DNA of 64,000 nucleotides from Thiocapsa roseopersicina (GTDB lineage: Bacteria > Pseudomonadota > Gammaproteobacteria > Chromatiales > Chromatiaceae): assembly GCF_900106925.1 (NCBI RefSeq), contig NZ_FNNZ01000003.1, positions 62,001 through 126,000 of the forward strand, written 5' to 3'. Of the stretch, positions 1 to 11,213 are shown piece by piece. The notes under the pieces were generated by a model. The model had not been told where the DNA came from. It worked only from the letters and a program-made list of their open reading frames with translations, and made no database searches. Every line of letters starts with the position of its first letter. Within the stretch, counting starts at the first letter, position 1. A program made the position numbers and the translations under genes.

Positions 1-294
1 CAGATGACCCGCAACGAGGCCGTCAAACAGGCGGTCCGCTCCGGGCTGGGCCTCAGTGTCGTGTCGATGCATACCATCGAGCTGGAGCTCGAGACGCGTC
101 GGCTCGTCACCTTGGATGTCGAGGGATTCCCGGACCGGCGTCAGTGGTATCTGGTCTATCGCCGGGGTAAGCGCCTCTCGCCGGCGGCCAACGCCTTTCG
201 GGAGTTCGTTTTGACGGAAGCTGCGGTCATTGCCCCGCCAATTTTTTTCGAGGCAGGGGCGAAGCCGTCGCATGAGTCGAACCCCGGTCGTTAG
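1..294 (+). CDS. LysR-family transcriptional regulator, C-terminal part (CbbR-like)
   Basis: The reading frame is open from base 1 and ends at the TAG before 295, so only the last ~97 residues of a regulator are present. The segment NEAVKQAVRSGLGLSVVS, followed by a strand ending in RQWYLVYRR and then KRLSPAANAFREF, is the C-terminal half of a LysR effector-binding domain. The pattern resembles CbbR, which controls Calvin-cycle genes, but the DNA-binding domain lies outside the window, so the target is inferred only. Internal ATGs are not real starts. Confidence 0.82.
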   Translation, partial: QMTRNEAVKQAVRSGLGLSVVSMHTIELELETRRLVTLDVEGFPDRRQWYLVYRRGKRLSPAANAFREFVLTEAAVIAPPIFFEAGAKPSHESNPGR

Positions 295-381
295 GGGGCG
301 CAGGCGAGCGGGGATCGAGGCACCGCGAAGACCCGGCTCAACGTCTGCGATCTGATCAAGAATGGGGAGTTGGAGTTGACG

Positions 382-1692
382 ATGTCGTTGTCGAACGCCT
401 TGCGGACCCTGATCCTCGCCTCGCTCTTGGTGTCCTCCGCCTTCGTCGTCGCTGCATCCTCCGATCCCCCGGCCGATCCCGCTGCCGATCAGGCCCCGGA
501 TTGGGTGGTGATCGACGCGGAGGGTGAAACGAGGGTTCCGCTTTTCGTCTTCTGGTCCAAGACCTGTCCGCATTGTCGGGCGGCGCTTGGCTTTCTTGAG
601 ACCCTGCGCGAACAGGAGCCCTGGATTCAAATCAACGCCTTCGAGCTGGCGGCCGATCGTGCGCATGTCGCGCGTTATGTGGCGATGGCCGCCGCGCTCG
701 GCGAGGAGGCGCGCTCGGTGCCGGCCTTTTTCGTCTGCGGGCGGATGTTGACCGGTTTCGACGACGCGGAGGGGGTCGGGGCACAGTTGGTGGGGTTGGC
801 GAGGTTCTGTCGTCAAGTCGCGGGGTCGGGTCGTGAGGACGGTTCCGCGGAGTCGGCGCCGCCGTCGCCGGAGGGCATCCGGGTGCCGCTCTTAGGGGAG
901 CTGGACCCCGCGGCCGTGTCGCTGCCCGTCTTCACGCTGGTGCTGGCCGGGCTCGATGCCTTCAATCCTTGCGCCTTCTTTGTACTCTTCTTCTTGTTGA
1001 GTCTGATGGTCCACGCCCGCAGCCGGGCGCGGATGCTGTTGATCGGCGGCACCTTCGTTTTCTTTTCCGGGTTGGTCTACTTCTTGTTCATGGCCGCGTG
1101 GTTGAACCTCTTCCTGGTCGTGGGCGGGGCGGCGGTGGTGACGACGGTCGCGGGGTTGGTCGCGCTTTTGGTCGGCGGGCTGAACGTGAAGGACTATTTC
1201 TTCTTTCGTCGCGGACCCAGCCTCTCGATCCCCGACCATGCGAAGCCCGGGCTTTTCGCGCGGATGCGCCGTCTGCTCGCGGCCGACCGTCTCGGGGCCA
1301 TGCTGATCGGAACGCTCGTCCTGGCGTTGGCCGCCAACAGCTACGAGCTGCTCTGCACCGCGGGTTTTCCGATGGTCTACACCCGGGTGCTGACGCTGCA
1401 CGAACTCTCGGCGCCCGCCTACTACGGCTACCTGGCCCTCTACAACCTGGTCTACGTCCTGCCGCTTCTGGCCATCGTTCTGATCTTCACCTTCACGCTG
1501 GGCGCGAAGAAACTCACCGAACGTCAGGGGCGGATTCTGAAGCTCCTCTCGGGTCTCATGATGCTGGGCCTCGGCGGTGTGATGCTGCTCTCGCCCGAGC
1601 TACTCGTCCATCCCGGGGTCGGCGTCCTTCTGCTGCTCTTTGCCGTCGGGGCGACGGCCGTCATCGCAGCCTTCGGCAAGGCCGCCGCCTGA
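382..1692 (+). CDS. Secreted thioredoxin-fold domain fused to a CcdA/DsbD-like membrane domain
   Basis: A protein of 436 residues. The ATG at 382 is chosen because GGAG lies six bases upstream. Residues 1-25 are a signal peptide. Residues ~40-150 form a thioredoxin/glutaredoxin-like domain with a CPHC active site near residue 62, preceded by FVFWSKT. About six membrane segments follow. The first contains NPCAFFVLF and a later one contains CTAGFP, the paired cysteines expected of CcdA/DsbD-type electron carriers. Known family role: moving reducing power across the inner membrane to a periplasmic thiol partner. The specific partner is unknown. It stands alone between the LysR gene and dxs. Confidence 0.72.
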   Translation: MSLSNALRTLILASLLVSSAFVVAASSDPPADPAADQAPDWVVIDAEGETRVPLFVFWSKTCPHCRAALGFLETLREQEPWIQINAFELAADRAHVARYVAMAAALGEEARSVPAFFVCGRMLTGFDDAEGVGAQLVGLARFCRQVAGSGREDGSAESAPPSPEGIRVPLLGELDPAAVSLPVFTLVLAGLDAFNPCAFFVLFFLLSLMVHARSRARMLLIGGTFVFFSGLVYFLFMAAWLNLFLVVGGAAVVTTVAGLVALLVGGLNVKDYFFFRRGPSLSIPDHAKPGLFARMRRLLAADRLGAMLIGTLVLALAANSYELLCTAGFPMVYTRVLTLHELSAPAYYGYLALYNLVYVLPLLAIVLIFTFTLGAKKLTERQGRILKLLSGLMMLGLGGVMLLSPELLVHPGVGVLLLLFAVGATAVIAAFGKAAA

Positions 1693-1795
1693 GTGGGAGG
1701 CCGGAGGCGTTCGGGCAACGTCCGAAGAGGAACGCGTCGCTTAGCAGCCGCGCGGCGATTCGTCTAAACTAGCCGACCGTCTCAGTTATGCGCGA

Positions 1796-3781
1796 ATGCC
1801 GACCATGCCCGACCGCCCTTCGAGTGAATCAGGTATCACCCTGCACCGCTATCCGTTGCTGGCTTCGATCAATTCCCCGGCGGATCTGCGCGCCTTGCCG
1901 GAGCATCTGTTGCCTTCGGTCGTCAACGAGCTGCGGGGCTTTCTCGTCGACACCGTCTCGCAAACCGGTGGTCATCTTGCGGCCGGCCTCGGCGTCGTCG
2001 AGTTGACGGTCGGTCTGCACTACGTCTTCGACACCCCCGGCGATAGGCTGGTCTGGGACGTCGGCCACCAAGCCTACCCGCACAAGATCCTGACCGGGCG
2101 GCGCGATCGCATGCCCAGCTTGCGCCAGAAAGACGGTCTCTCCGGCTTCCCCAAGCGCTGCGAGAGCGACTACGACTGCTTCGGCGTGGGCCATTCCAGC
2201 ACCTCCATCAGTGCCGCGCTCGGCATGGCGTTGGCCGCGAAACAAAAAGGCGAGCATCGCGATGCCGTCGCCATCATCGGTGACGGGGCCCTGAGTGCCG
2301 GGATGGCGTTCGAGGCGCTCAACCACGCGGGGTCGATGGATATCGATCTGGTCGTTATCCTCAACGACAACGAGATGTCCATCTCGCCGCCCGTCGGTGC
2401 CATCACCAACCATCTCGCACGGCTGCTGTCAGGCAAGATCTACACCACCATGCGCGAGGGCAGCAAGACCGCCCTGCGCGGGATGCCGCAGCTGCGTCAT
2501 CTGGTCGGTCGCTGGGAAGAGCACATGAAGGGCATGTTGATGCCGAGCACCCTGTTCGAGGAGCTCGGGTTCAACTATATCGGCCCCATCGACGGTCACG
2601 ATGTGCATTCCGTGGTCAAGACGCTGCGCAACATCAAGGAGATGCGCGGTCAGCGCTTCCTTCACGTGGTCACTCAGAAAGGCCACGGCTACGAGCCTGC
2701 CGAGGGCCAGCCGGTGACCTATCACGGCGTCACGCCGTTCGATCGACGCACCGGCGAGCTGCGCAAGGGCGCGTCCAAGGGCCCGACCTACACGCAGATC
2801 TTCGGCAGTTGGCTCTGCGACACGGCCGAGCAGGATCCGCGCCTGGTCGGCATCACGCCGGCGATGTGCGAGGGGTCCGGCCTGACGGTTTTCTCCAAAC
2901 GCTTCCCGGAGCGCTTCTTCGACGTCGGGATCGCCGAGCAGCACGCGGTCACTTTGGCGGCGGGGATGGCCTGCGAGGGCGTCAAACCCGTCGTCGCCAT
3001 CTATTCGAGCTTCCTGCAGCGTGCTTACGACCAGCTGATCCACGACGTCTGCCTGCAGGGGCTGGACGTCACCTTCGCGGTCGACCGCGGCGGTCTGGTC
3101 GGCGCGGACGGTGCGACCCATGCCGGCAGCTTCGATCTGAGTTTTAGCCGGCCGCTTCCCAAGCTGGTCATCATGGCGCCGGGGGACGAGAACGAGTGTC
3201 GTGCCATGCTTCGAACCGCCTACGAGTATCCGGGTCCGGCGATGGTGCGTTATCCGCGCGGCGGCGGGCCGGGCGTGGCGATCGACCCCGAGACGCCGGC
3301 CCTGCCGATCGGTCGCGGCGAGATCGTCCGGCAGGGTCGCCGGGTGGCGCTGCTCGCCTTCGGCAGCATGGTCACCCCCGCATTGACGGCAGCGGAGAGC
3401 TTGGATGCGACGGTGGCCAACATGCGCTTCGTCAAACCGCTGGACGGCGCGTTGATCCGAGCGCTGGCCGAGGGCCATGATCTCCTGGTGACCGTCGAGG
3501 AGAACAGCATTGCCGGAGGGGCCGGGAGCGGCGTGGCCGAGTGGTTGGCCGCCGAGGGCATCGAGATCCCCTGCGTGCATCTCGGGCTGCCGGATCGCTA
3601 CATCGATCACGCCGAGCATGCCCAACAGCTCGCCGCCTGTGGTCTGGATGCCGCCGGAATCCTTGCCTCCGTGCGCGACGCCTACGGGCTTCGGTTTCCC
3701 GGTCGCGACCTTTCGGCGGCCGCGGACGCCGGGTCTGCGGGCGGCGCCCGGGTCAGACAGCAGGGCGTCGACGCCGCATGA
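1796..3781 (+). CDS. dxs: 1-deoxy-D-xylulose-5-phosphate synthase
   Basis: A 661-residue transketolase-family enzyme. It condenses pyruvate with glyceraldehyde 3-phosphate to DXP, the first step of the MEP isoprenoid pathway and of thiamine and pyridoxal precursor supply. It has the N-terminal [14 protein letters not shown] segment, the thiamine-diphosphate motif beginning [13 protein letters not shown] and ending in NDNEMSI, and the catalytic Glu in [17 protein letters not shown]. The C-terminal transketolase domain follows. It is slightly longer than the ~620-residue norm because of extra residues at both ends. The ATG at 1805 is an alternative start. In phototrophs it feeds carotenoid and phytol synthesis. 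The stop overlaps the next gene by four bases. Confidence 0.96.
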   Translation: MPTMPDRPSSESGITLHRYPLLASINSPADLRALPEHLLPSVVNELRGFLVDTVSQTGGHLAAGLGVVELTVGLHYVFDTPGDRLVWDVGHQAYPHKILTGRRDRMPSLRQKDGLSGFPKRCESDYDCFGVGHSSTSISAALGMALAAKQKGEHRDAVAIIGDGALSAGMAFEALNHAGSMDIDLVVILNDNEMSISPPVGAITNHLARLLSGKIYTTMREGSKTALRGMPQLRHLVGRWEEHMKGMLMPSTLFEELGFNYIGPIDGHDVHSVVKTLRNIKEMRGQRFLHVVTQKGHGYEPAEGQPVTYHGVTPFDRRTGELRKGASKGPTYTQIFGSWLCDTAEQDPRLVGITPAMCEGSGLTVFSKRFPERFFDVGIAEQHAVTLAAGMACEGVKPVVAIYSSFLQRAYDQLIHDVCLQGLDVTFAVDRGGLVGADGATHAGSFDLSFSRPLPKLVIMAPGDENECRAMLRTAYEYPGPAMVRYPRGGGPGVAIDPETPALPIGRGEIVRQGRRVALLAFGSMVTPALTAAESLDATVANMRFVKPLDGALIRALAEGHDLLVTVEENSIAGGAGSGVAEWLAAEGIEIPCVHLGLPDRYIDHAEHAQQLAACGLDAAGILASVRDAYGLRFPGRDLSAAADAGSAGGARVRQQGVDAA

Positions 3782-5175
3782 GGCGATTACTCGGCGGGGT
3801 AGCCCTGACGATCGCGATCGTCCTCGGATTGCTGCTCGCCGTCGGGCCGCTCGCACTCGGATATCTGGCCAAGGCCGGTTACGAGGATCTCCTGACCGAT
3901 CTCGTGGAGGATCTGCCGGACCGGGAGATCCTCGAGAACAGCTACCAACGAGGCTGGTTCGCCTCCAGCGCCGCGTTCGAGGTGCTGATCCCGCCCGATC
4001 CGGCGGAACAAGCGCCGCTGCGGCCTACCCGGATTCGACTGGACAGTCGAATCGAGCAGGGGCCATTGCTCTGGCTCACGACGCGCTTCCCGCCGGTCAT
4101 AGGCCGTGTCCACGCCCGGCTCGCGGTCGAAGGGCTTCCCGTTGTCCTGCCCGTGTTGCCGATAAGCATCGATCTGCACGGGGATGGCTCCGGCCGGATG
4201 CAGCTGCGGGTACCGCCGGGCGAGACCCTGCCGACGGCACAGGCGATGGGGCTGCAACATGGGCCGCTCGACGGCGATCTGGTCGTGTCCGCGGGTCAGG
4301 AGGCGGTCGAGGTACGGCTGATGCTCTCCGAGGGCGTGCTGACGACCCCGACCGGACCGCTCGCCCGCCTGTCGGATCTTCGATTCGAGGCCGATCGGCC
4401 CGATGATTCCGCCGGCACGGGTCGCTTGCGGGTGTCCTCGGTCGAGCTTATGGGCGCTACAGACGGGGTTGGCTCCGGGGCACCTGTCCAGTCGCAATTG
4501 CGGCTCGAGGGACTCTCCGCGACCCTGTCGCGAACGCTTCGCGAGGGTCTCCTGGATCTGCGTCTCGGACTCGCCGCGCAGCAGCTCGCAACGGCTTCCA
4601 TGACCTACGGTCGATCGGAGCTCGGCCTCTCGGGCGAGCGTCTGGACGTCGAGGCGCTCGCCGATCTCGGCGAGGGCATCCGCCTGCTGGCCACCGACCA
4701 GGTCGGGCAGGAGATGCGGGGTCTCTTCACGGCCGGTCTGATCGCGGGTCTGGCACCGCGTTTCATCGCAAGCGCGACACGGATCGGCGTCGAGCCGATT
4801 CGGATCGAGACCCCCGACGGCCTTGTATTGGGGCGTCTCGATCTGCGTTTGGATCCGGGCACCGATTCACCGAGCCGCTTGACCTCGGGTGTCGTCGATT
4901 GGCTGATCCTGCTGCGGGCCGACGGCGATCTGGAGCTTCCCGAGGCGGTCGCGCTGGACTGGATGACGCGTTGGCTCGAGCCCGGCATCGAGGACGGTGC
5001 TCTCCCGACCTCGGAGTCGGCGGCAGAGCAAGCCGCGCGGCAAGAGGCGGAGACCCTGCTCGCCGGATGGATCCGCGATGGTTGGGTTACCCGGCGCGAT
5101 ACCCGGATCTCATCGGCCCTTCGTCTGGGCGACGGACTCTTGACCATCAACGGCAAGACGGTGCCGCTTCGGTAG
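3778..5175 (+). CDS. DUF945/YdgA-family protein
   Basis: A 465-residue protein starting at the ATG that overlaps the dxs stop (ATGA at 3778-3781), so translation is probably coupled. One N-terminal membrane segment (residues ~5-28) is followed by a long soluble domain rich in beta-strand patterns, including [13 protein letters not shown] near residue 45 and IEQGPLLW near residue 90. Both are typical of the DUF945 family (E. coli YdgA/YihF). The domain probably faces the periplasm. The family's function is poorly defined. The stop lies five bases before an interspersed repeat. Confidence 0.8.
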   Translation: MRRLLGGVALTIAIVLGLLLAVGPLALGYLAKAGYEDLLTDLVEDLPDREILENSYQRGWFASSAAFEVLIPPDPAEQAPLRPTRIRLDSRIEQGPLLWLTTRFPPVIGRVHARLAVEGLPVVLPVLPISIDLHGDGSGRMQLRVPPGETLPTAQAMGLQHGPLDGDLVVSAGQEAVEVRLMLSEGVLTTPTGPLARLSDLRFEADRPDDSAGTGRLRVSSVELMGATDGVGSGAPVQSQLRLEGLSATLSRTLREGLLDLRLGLAAQQLATASMTYGRSELGLSGERLDVEALADLGEGIRLLATDQVGQEMRGLFTAGLIAGLAPRFIASATRIGVEPIRIETPDGLVLGRLDLRLDPGTDSPSRLTSGVVDWLILLRADGDLELPEAVALDWMTRWLEPGIEDGALPTSESAAEQAARQEAETLLAGWIRDGWVTRRDTRISSALRLGDGLLTINGKTVPLR

Positions 5176-5180
5176 ATGAT

Positions 5181-5375
5181 CTAAACCGCGTCCAGAGCGA
5201 GATGCCGACTTTCGAGTGAGCTCGACGTTTGCTGCATCCCCAACCCTTAGCGGGGATGCGGTTTAGAATGATATATTTTTTAAGATCTTAAGCCGCGCCG
5301 GCTCCAGCGGTCGTCACGTCGGCCGGGGCCGATCCCATCCAAAAACTTCGCATACCGCACCGGGCGCGGTTTAAG
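5181..5375 (+). repeat. Paired interspersed repeat, copy 1 (module A + module B)
   Basis: Module A (5181-5266, 86 nt) begins CTAAACCGCGTCC and ends GATGCGGTTTAG. An AT-rich spacer of 20 nt follows. Module B (5287-5375) begins CTTAAGCCGCGCC and ends GGGCGCGGTTTAAG. Each module has inverted termini of 11-13 bases. The same architecture recurs at 39102-39296 and, inverted, at 42958-43152. It fills the gap between the DUF945 gene and the convergent jetD end. Confidence 0.88.
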
Positions 5376-5385
5376 GCCGAGCGGT

Positions 5386-6624
5386 TCAAGAGGCGGCGAT
5401 CGAGTCGATCTCCTCCACTACCCGGCCGCTGTTCTCAAGCAGCGCATCCGCGAGCGCAGTCTCCACCCATCTGAACCCGACCCGCTCCTGCTCGAGGCGG
5501 ACGCCTTTGCGGATGCGGTTATCGCGCAGATCATCGAACAGGGCCCGTTCCGAGGCCGTGAGCCGCGGCAGATCGTGCATGACTTGATCGGATTCCTCGC
5601 CCCAGAGGGTCTCGTGCGCCATCAGGGTGGCGCGATCCATCAGGAAGGAGGCGACCCGGCCGAATCGGCCACGAAGCTGGTCGAGGATGGCGAAGCCGTG
5701 AGTGTCGATATCGCCCCAATAGTGCAGGGTGCAGTGTCCGAGCCACTTGGCCCGGGCCAGTGCATCCCAGCCATAGCCGGCGCCGAAGACGGCCAGCGAG
5801 GCGGTCGCGTCCGGGAAGGAGAGAAAATTGGTCTCGTTTTCGGTGATGAAGACATGTTGAATCGGGATCGCGAGACGGGCGAAGCTCTCCGCATCCAGGG
5901 CGACGTCGGCTCGCCCGGGACCGGGCAGCAGGGGAGCGGCGTCGTCGAGCAGGCGAAACCGGACCCGGTTGGGCTTGTCGAGAAAGCCGTAGCGCGCGGC
6001 AAACCGACCGACGCCGAAGCGATCGGCAGCGACCGCCTCGGCCGGCAAGACAAGATCCAACAGCTCCGAGAGGACGCCGCGATGCGCCTCGATGAACTTG
6101 CTGTGGATACCCGGGATGTCGACCTGCCGGATGTAGATCCCGGGACGCGGGTGAAGGCTGAGCCAGTCCACGACCGCCAGCAGGCGCTCCCAGTCCTCGG
6201 CCAGTGCGATGGCCTGTAAGGGACGTTTGGCGAGCCAGTCGAGCAGCGCCGGTTGTCTGGATCGTGTCAGCGCCGTGCAACGGCTGAATCGCGCCGCGTC
6301 GCCTCGTTTCCCGATGAGCGCAAGCGCGTCGTCGAGTGTGTCGACCCAGATGGCCTCGGGCAGACGCTGAGGACCGAGCACGCGATGATTGACCGCGCGC
6401 CAAGTGATCCGCAGACGCGGGATGGCCACCAGCTCGGCGATCCAGGCCCGCACCGCTTCGAACCGATCCGCCAGATCTGCAGAGCCGGGTCCCTTCAGCC
6501 TCAAACGCAGCGGGAATCCGCTCGCGCCGGTCATCCCGTCCGCGACCAGCGGACGCAGCAGCTCGCCGCGCTCCCAGAGTCGGTTCAGTTGCGTCTTGAG
6601 ATCCGCCGCCGTCGTCCAGCTCAT
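5386..6624 (-). CDS. jetD: Wadjet type I protein JetD (Toprim-like nuclease subunit, DUF3322/DUF2220)
   Basis: A 412-residue protein starting at the ATG that overlaps the jetC stop (ATGA at 6621-6624). The C-terminal DUF2220 half carries the Toprim metal-binding residues: the Glu pair in FITENETNF (near residues 262-264) and the DxD in WGDIDTHG (residues 305 and 307). In characterised Wadjet systems JetD cleaves plasmid DNA that the JetABC motor has extruded. The key acidic residues are present, so the nuclease looks active. It is the last gene of the jet operon; repeat copy 1 begins 11 bases beyond its stop. Confidence 0.9.
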   Translation of the reverse strand: MSWTTAADLKTQLNRLWERGELLRPLVADGMTGASGFPLRLRLKGPGSADLADRFEAVRAWIAELVAIPRLRITWRAVNHRVLGPQRLPEAIWVDTLDDALALIGKRGDAARFSRCTALTRSRQPALLDWLAKRPLQAIALAEDWERLLAVVDWLSLHPRPGIYIRQVDIPGIHSKFIEAHRGVLSELLDLVLPAEAVAADRFGVGRFAARYGFLDKPNRVRFRLLDDAAPLLPGPGRADVALDAESFARLAIPIQHVFITENETNFLSFPDATASLAVFGAGYGWDALARAKWLGHCTLHYWGDIDTHGFAILDQLRGRFGRVASFLMDRATLMAHETLWGEESDQVMHDLPRLTASERALFDDLRDNRIRKGVRLEQERVGFRWVETALADALLENSGRVVEEIDSIAAS

Positions 6625-9600
6625 GCCGGCACGCTTGCGCTCGGCTCGGCCTTGCGCGCCCTGGACTCTTCGCGATACTCCTCGATCGTCAGATTGCGCA
6701 GCTTGGACTCGCGACCGCCTTCGTTGTGCACGAAGCCTACGGCGGAGACGAAGGGTTCGATGATGTGGATCTTTTGCAGCGGCGTGACGATCAGCAGTTG
6801 CAGGTTGAGCTGCTGAAATAGCCGTAGACCGTACTGCGCCGACTCGTCCGAGCCGCGCCCGAAGGCCTCGTCGATCACGACGAAGCGGAAGGATCGCGAG
6901 CGCACGGCACCCCATTCCAGCCCGAATTGGTAGGCGAGGCTGGCGGCAAGGATGGTGTAGGCGAGCTTCTCCTTCTGACCGCCGGATTTGCCGCCCGAGT
7001 CCGAGTAGTGCTCGAACTCTGTTCCGTCCTCGCGCCAGCGCTCGCTTGCGGCGAACAGGAACCAGTTGCGCACGTCGGTGACCTTGGCGGTCCAACGCCT
7101 GTCCGAATCGGTCTGGCCCTCGCGCCCGCGGAAGCGCTCGATGATGGTCTTCACCTGCAGGAACTTGGCCTCGGAATACTGCGCATCCTCGGAGCCGGTC
7201 AAGGCACCCTCGGTGCAGGCGCGCAGCTCGGACTGGAAGTCGCGGATCTCGGCGTCCGGGCTGATCTGGGATTCGAGCGCGATATAGCGTCCCGGGTTGT
7301 AATCGATCTGCGTGAGCGACTCGTTGATGCGCCCGATGCGCTCCTTGATGGTCTCGCGCTCGCGGGCGAGCTGGGCATTGAAGTTGGCGATCTCGTTGAT
7401 GGTGTTGACGTTCAACAGCTCCTTGAATCGCGCCTCGAAGCGGGGCAGGTCGTCGCGTCCCAGCTGATCGAGCTGTTCTCGGTACTCGAAGGCCGCCTCG
7501 ACGTTGGCGTCGAGCTCCTGGGTTTCGAGCTTGAAGGCGTCCTTGTAGGCCACCATCGCGGTGATGATTCGGTCGCGCAGGCCCTTGATCTTGCGTTCTT
7601 CGCTGTCGATCCGGCTCTGGAGCCAGGCGCGCATGTCCTGCTCGCGGTGGTCGCAGGACTCGACGGTCAATTGATGCTCGCCGAGCGCCTCGGTGCGCAT
7701 GGCCTCGAGCCGCTCGGTCAGCTCGGCCGAGGGCGCGGGTCGGGCCGCGTCCCCGCCCGGTGCGAGGATCGCGCGGGTCTGCACTTGGAGCGCCTCGGCA
7801 TCCTCTTGTTTTTGCTCGATCTTGGCGCGTTTCGATCTGGCCTCTTCCAGCTCGCCCTCGATCACCGCAAGCGCTTGGACGGCCTCGCCTAGGCGCTCAT
7901 TGAGCTGTTTGAGCAGATCGGATGCCGACTCCAAGCGTTGCCGCTCGTCGATCAGTGCCGCGACCTCGGTCGCGACCGAGGCCCAATCCAGCTCGTTGAA
8001 GTCGACAAACTCTTCCAATCGCGTCAGTGCGTTCAGGCGGGCACCGAGCGCCTGTCGCTCGGACAAGAGCTTACCCGTGAGTGCGCCGATCTCGGCGAGA
8101 CGGGCTTCGAGCCGACAACGCTTGGCCTCCAGCGTCTCGATCTTGGCCGCGTTGGTCCAGCCCAGGACATAGCGACTGCGGTCGTCGATGCGGTGACGGT
8201 CGTCCTTCTCGTGACGTCCGGTCGGATCCTTGATCTGGCCGGCGCGTGTGATGGCACGGGTCTCGCGCCGGAACTGCTCTTGCGTGATGCAGCAGGCCAC
8301 GTCGAAACGATGGGCCAGCTCGCGCTCGAGCCAGTCGTAGAAAGGGGAGTCCGGTTTGACGGCGATCTTGTGGACCAGCGAATCGCGGTGCAGCTCGGGC
8401 AGGTCGCCCCGTTCCCCGGCACGCACCCGGGCGCGCACATGAAAATAGACCAGCCGACCACGCAGTTGGCTGCCGTCGACCCACTCGGCGACCGCCTTGT
8501 AGGCCGTGTCTGGCACCAACAGGGACAGGCCGAAGCCGCGCATCAGTCGCTCGGCCGCACCTTCCCAGTCGCGTTCGTCATCACGCACCTGCAGCAGCTC
8601 GCCCGCGAAGGGCATCGACTCTTCCGCAAGACCCAGAGCCTCGCAGAGCGCGGCACGGATCCGGATCTGCTGGTCGTCGATATTGCTGCGGCGGCGCTTC
8701 AGGCTCTCGATCTCGGCCTGAAGGGCGTCGTGCTCGAGCTGGCCTTGGCGCAGGGTCACGCTGTGCTCGGTCACCTCGTTCTGCAGATCGATGTCGCGCG
8801 CCTGCAAACCCTCACGCATCTCCGCGAGCCGACGCCGTTGGGCAAGGAAGGCCGTTTCGTCCGCGGCCGGGCTCTCGTCGAGACCGGTCGTCAGCTCGGC
8901 ATAGCGTCGCGCCTTCACCTGACGAGCGTCGCGCAGCGCCTCCAGCTTCTTGATCTCGGCAGCCAGGCGTTCGAGCCTGTCCCCGCCGTTCTCGGCCACC
9001 GCGCGCTTGAGCTCGTAGACCTGGTTGCCTTGCTCCTCGCGACGGCCCTCGAGGCGCTTGACCAGGGCATCGACGTGCTCCCGGTCTTCCTGAAGGTGCG
9101 CCAGACGTTTCCCGAGCAGCGCCAGCTTCAAACCCGCGAAATAGACACGCAATCCGTCACGGCAGCCTCTGAGAACCTCGACCTCGCGCGTCAGGCCGGC
9201 GTGACGTTCGCAGTCCGCCACCAAGGGCGTGAGCATCTCGACCTGGCGCTTGGCCTTGAGCACCGCCTCGTGCGCGCGGTTGAGGTCGTCGAAGTGTGCG
9301 ATCAGCGCCTTGATGCGGGGCTCCACCGCGAAGGGCTCCAGCATATGTCCGCGCACGAAATCGGTGAGGTTGCCGACGGACTTCATCGAGACCGTCTGAT
9401 GAAAGAGTTCGAGCGCCTGCTCGCTGTCGATGCCCAGTCGGCGCCGGAACCAGGCGCCGTATTTGGGGAAGCCGTCCTCGATCTCGGCACCGAGCCCGCG
9501 CAGCTTCTTGCGCAGTTGGGCGATGTCGGTTCCGAAGCGGGAGAAGTCGGTCGCGATCGAGAGATCGCGCTCGGCGCAGACGAAGAAGCGGGCCGGCTGG

Positions 9601-10058
9601 CCCTGCGCCTCCTTCATCCAGAAGACCTGCGCGAGGGTGACGGTTTGGTCGTAGCCGGCGTTGTGGAAGACGCCGAGGATGACGGAGTAGTTGTTGTGAT
9701 CGCGCAGGCTCACGGGCTTGGCCGCACCGGTCACCTCGTTGCGCTCGGATTTGTAATGCCCGAGCACGTAGGAGCGCAGCGTGCGCTCCTTGCTGTCCGC
9801 ACCCGCGGCCTTGTTGTAGGCGATGCGCTGAGCCGGGACCAAAAGGGTCGTCACGGCATCCACCAGGGTCGACTTGCCCGAGCCGATATCGCCGGTCAGC
9901 AGCCCGTTCTTGCCGTCGAGCAAAAGGGTCCAGACGCGCCCGTCGAAGGTGCCCCAGTTGAAGACCTCCAGGCGCGACAGACGAAAGCCCGACAGGCGGT
10001 CGTCGGCGACGAAGTCCAGGTCGAGCGATTCAAGCGGCGGCATCGGGCCAGTGATCAT
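6621..10058 (-). CDS. jetC: Wadjet type I protein JetC (SMC-like ATPase, MukB/MksB-type)
   Basis: About 1145 residues. The N-terminal Walker A is GDIGSGKS at residues 56-63, after the typical [15 protein letters not shown] strand. Long coiled-coil stretches occupy roughly residues 290-480 and 690-960. The C-terminal head has [10 protein letters not shown] (ABC signature) and FVVIDEAF (Walker B). This is the loop-extruding SMC motor of Wadjet. Starts at 10058 or 10043 both overlap the DUF29 gene slightly; the first is used. The larger frame continuing to 10220 is not used because it lies inside DUF29. Confidence 0.92.
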   Translation of the reverse strand: MITGPMPPLESLDLDFVADDRLSGFRLSRLEVFNWGTFDGRVWTLLLDGKNGLLTGDIGSGKSTLVDAVTTLLVPAQRIAYNKAAGADSKERTLRSYVLGHYKSERNEVTGAAKPVSLRDHNNYSVILGVFHNAGYDQTVTLAQVFWMKEAQGQPARFFVCAERDLSIATDFSRFGTDIAQLRKKLRGLGAEIEDGFPKYGAWFRRRLGIDSEQALELFHQTVSMKSVGNLTDFVRGHMLEPFAVEPRIKALIAHFDDLNRAHEAVLKAKRQVEMLTPLVADCERHAGLTREVEVLRGCRDGLRVYFAGLKLALLGKRLAHLQEDREHVDALVKRLEGRREEQGNQVYELKRAVAENGGDRLERLAAEIKKLEALRDARQVKARRYAELTTGLDESPAADETAFLAQRRRLAEMREGLQARDIDLQNEVTEHSVTLRQGQLEHDALQAEIESLKRRRSNIDDQQIRIRAALCEALGLAEESMPFAGELLQVRDDERDWEGAAERLMRGFGLSLLVPDTAYKAVAEWVDGSQLRGRLVYFHVRARVRAGERGDLPELHRDSLVHKIAVKPDSPFYDWLERELAHRFDVACCITQEQFRRETRAITRAGQIKDPTGRHEKDDRHRIDDRSRYVLGWTNAAKIETLEAKRCRLEARLAEIGALTGKLLSERQALGARLNALTRLEEFVDFNELDWASVATEVAALIDERQRLESASDLLKQLNERLGEAVQALAVIEGELEEARSKRAKIEQKQEDAEALQVQTRAILAPGGDAARPAPSAELTERLEAMRTEALGEHQLTVESCDHREQDMRAWLQSRIDSEERKIKGLRDRIITAMVAYKDAFKLETQELDANVEAAFEYREQLDQLGRDDLPRFEARFKELLNVNTINEIANFNAQLARERETIKERIGRINESLTQIDYNPGRYIALESQISPDAEIRDFQSELRACTEGALTGSEDAQYSEAKFLQVKTIIERFRGREGQTDSDRRWTAKVTDVRNWFLFAASERWREDGTEFEHYSDSGGKSGGQKEKLAYTILAASLAYQFGLEWGAVRSRSFRFVVIDEAFGRGSDESAQYGLRLFQQLNLQLLIVTPLQKIHIIEPFVSAVGFVHNEGGRESKLRNLTIEEYREESRARKAEPSASVPA

Positions 10059-10467
10059 CCTGTATCTGTTCGACGGTGAAAGGGCATACGGCGGGAAAAA
10101 GCGTTTCCTCGACGCCGATCTCTCGTGCCGCTTGCAGTGTCGCCTTGGCGTAGGCGTCGTGGATAAACGCATCGAGACGGGCGCGAAGACTCGGATTGTC
10201 GCGGAGTAAGGCAGCCACATCGAGTCGTTGGATCTTGATGGTCAAGCGCCAACTGTTGCCGCGTCGCTCCGGCTGATACCGCCACTTCAGCAGGTGCGCC
10301 AAGAGGATCGCCAGACGGTTGATCAATTCGCGCCGCTCGCTTGCCCCCATGCTGTCCAACTCCTCGATCAGATGCGCAACATCCAAGTCATCGAACCGCC
10401 CTTGCCGGAGTAAGCTCGCTTGGCGCTCGGCCCATTCCGAAAAATCCTGCTCGTAGAGCGGTGTCAT
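10030..10467 (-). CDS. DUF29-family protein embedded in the Wadjet operon
   Basis: A 145-residue protein with the family-typical opening [20 protein letters not shown] (near residue 4), then [10 protein letters not shown] and a conserved Arg-rich helix ending in [11 protein letters not shown]. The family has no firmly known function. The start at 10467 matches the usual family N-terminus; a frame running back to 10554 adds unrelated residues. It lies in the same orientation between jetB (94 bases upstream) and jetC, whose start it overlaps, so it is probably co-transcribed. It is not one of the four canonical jet genes. Confidence 0.85.
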   Translation of the reverse strand: MTPLYEQDFSEWAERQASLLRQGRFDDLDVAHLIEELDSMGASERRELINRLAILLAHLLKWRYQPERRGNSWRLTIKIQRLDVAALLRDNPSLRARLDAFIHDAYAKATLQAAREIGVEETLFPAVCPFTVEQIQDDHWPDAAA

Positions 10468-10560
10468 GGCTTGCCTCGCACCCTTCGCGTTGAATGATCG
10501 CCACATCGTCACGCGATTGCCGAATGGTTTCAACCCCTTGCGTTGCTCGTCCATAACGGC

Positions 10561-11211
10561 TCAACCGTCTTTGTCCGGATCGACCTGCGCCCGATAGACC
10601 GCCAACCGTGCGTCGAAGTCAGCCAACCATTGGGCATCGACGAACGCCTTCAGGATCCGCCGCACCTCGTAGCTGTCCGGGCCGCGAGCGGAGCCGCCGG
10701 CTGTCTTGAGACGGCGCAGGAAGCCCAGCTCGACGACCTTGTTGATGTGGGTCTCGATCTGGTCGATGAGTCTCGCCTCGTTGCTGCTTTGGGGCAGGAA
10801 GACCCGCACCAACTCGACGATCTCGTCGCGCGAGAGCACGAGCCGCGTCTCGGCCCCGCCCGCATCGAACTCGGCGAGTTTCTTGCGCAGCAAGGCCAGC
10901 AGGAGGCTGACCGGAAACGACAGCGGCCGACGCGCGACGAGACGCGGCAACTTGGGCGCAGCCTCGTCCTCGGCGGTTTCGGTACGGCTCTTGAGGAACG
11001 CGTACCCTTCCGCCTCGTCGAGCACCAGCTCCAGTCCGAGCACCGCCACATAGTCCCGAACCCGCGCCTGCAGGTCGAGGAGCGTGCCCCAGAGTCGCTC
11101 GTCGCCCTCGCGATAGATGACCCCTTTGAGCAGGCCGATCACCAGCGCGGACAGCTCCGCCCCGGCCGCGAGCGCCGGGGCGTCCCGGGCCTGTCCTTGG
11201 TCGTCGTCCAT
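10561..11211 (-). CDS. jetB: Wadjet type I protein JetB (DUF4194, kite-like subunit)
   Basis: A 216-residue protein of the DUF4194/MksE-like family. The start at 11211 overlaps the jetA stop and is preceded by GAGGTGAGG. The segment LSFPVSLLLALLRKKLAEF near the middle, followed by FLPQSSNEARLIDQIETHI and then KVVELGFLRRL, reads as the paired winged-helix fold of SMC-associated kite proteins. It bridges JetA and the JetC heads in the condensin-like complex. Frames extending upstream through jetA are spurious. Confidence 0.87.
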   Translation of the reverse strand: MDDDQGQARDAPALAAGAELSALVIGLLKGVIYREGDERLWGTLLDLQARVRDYVAVLGLELVLDEAEGYAFLKSRTETAEDEAAPKLPRLVARRPLSFPVSLLLALLRKKLAEFDAGGAETRLVLSRDEIVELVRVFLPQSSNEARLIDQIETHINKVVELGFLRRLKTAGGSARGPDSYEVRRILKAFVDAQWLADFDARLAVYRAQVDPDKDG

Positions 11212-11213
11212 CC

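Noticed and set aside
5386-5420. Possible attachment-site duplicate of the ssrA 3' end at the island's left side
   Set aside because: Only GAGGCGGCG is shared with the tmRNA end and it lies within jetD; too short to be an att repeat. Integration at ssrA therefore remains unproven.
7938-10079. A 713-codon open frame opposite jetC
   Set aside because: Antisense shadow of the SMC-like gene with no recognisable domain.
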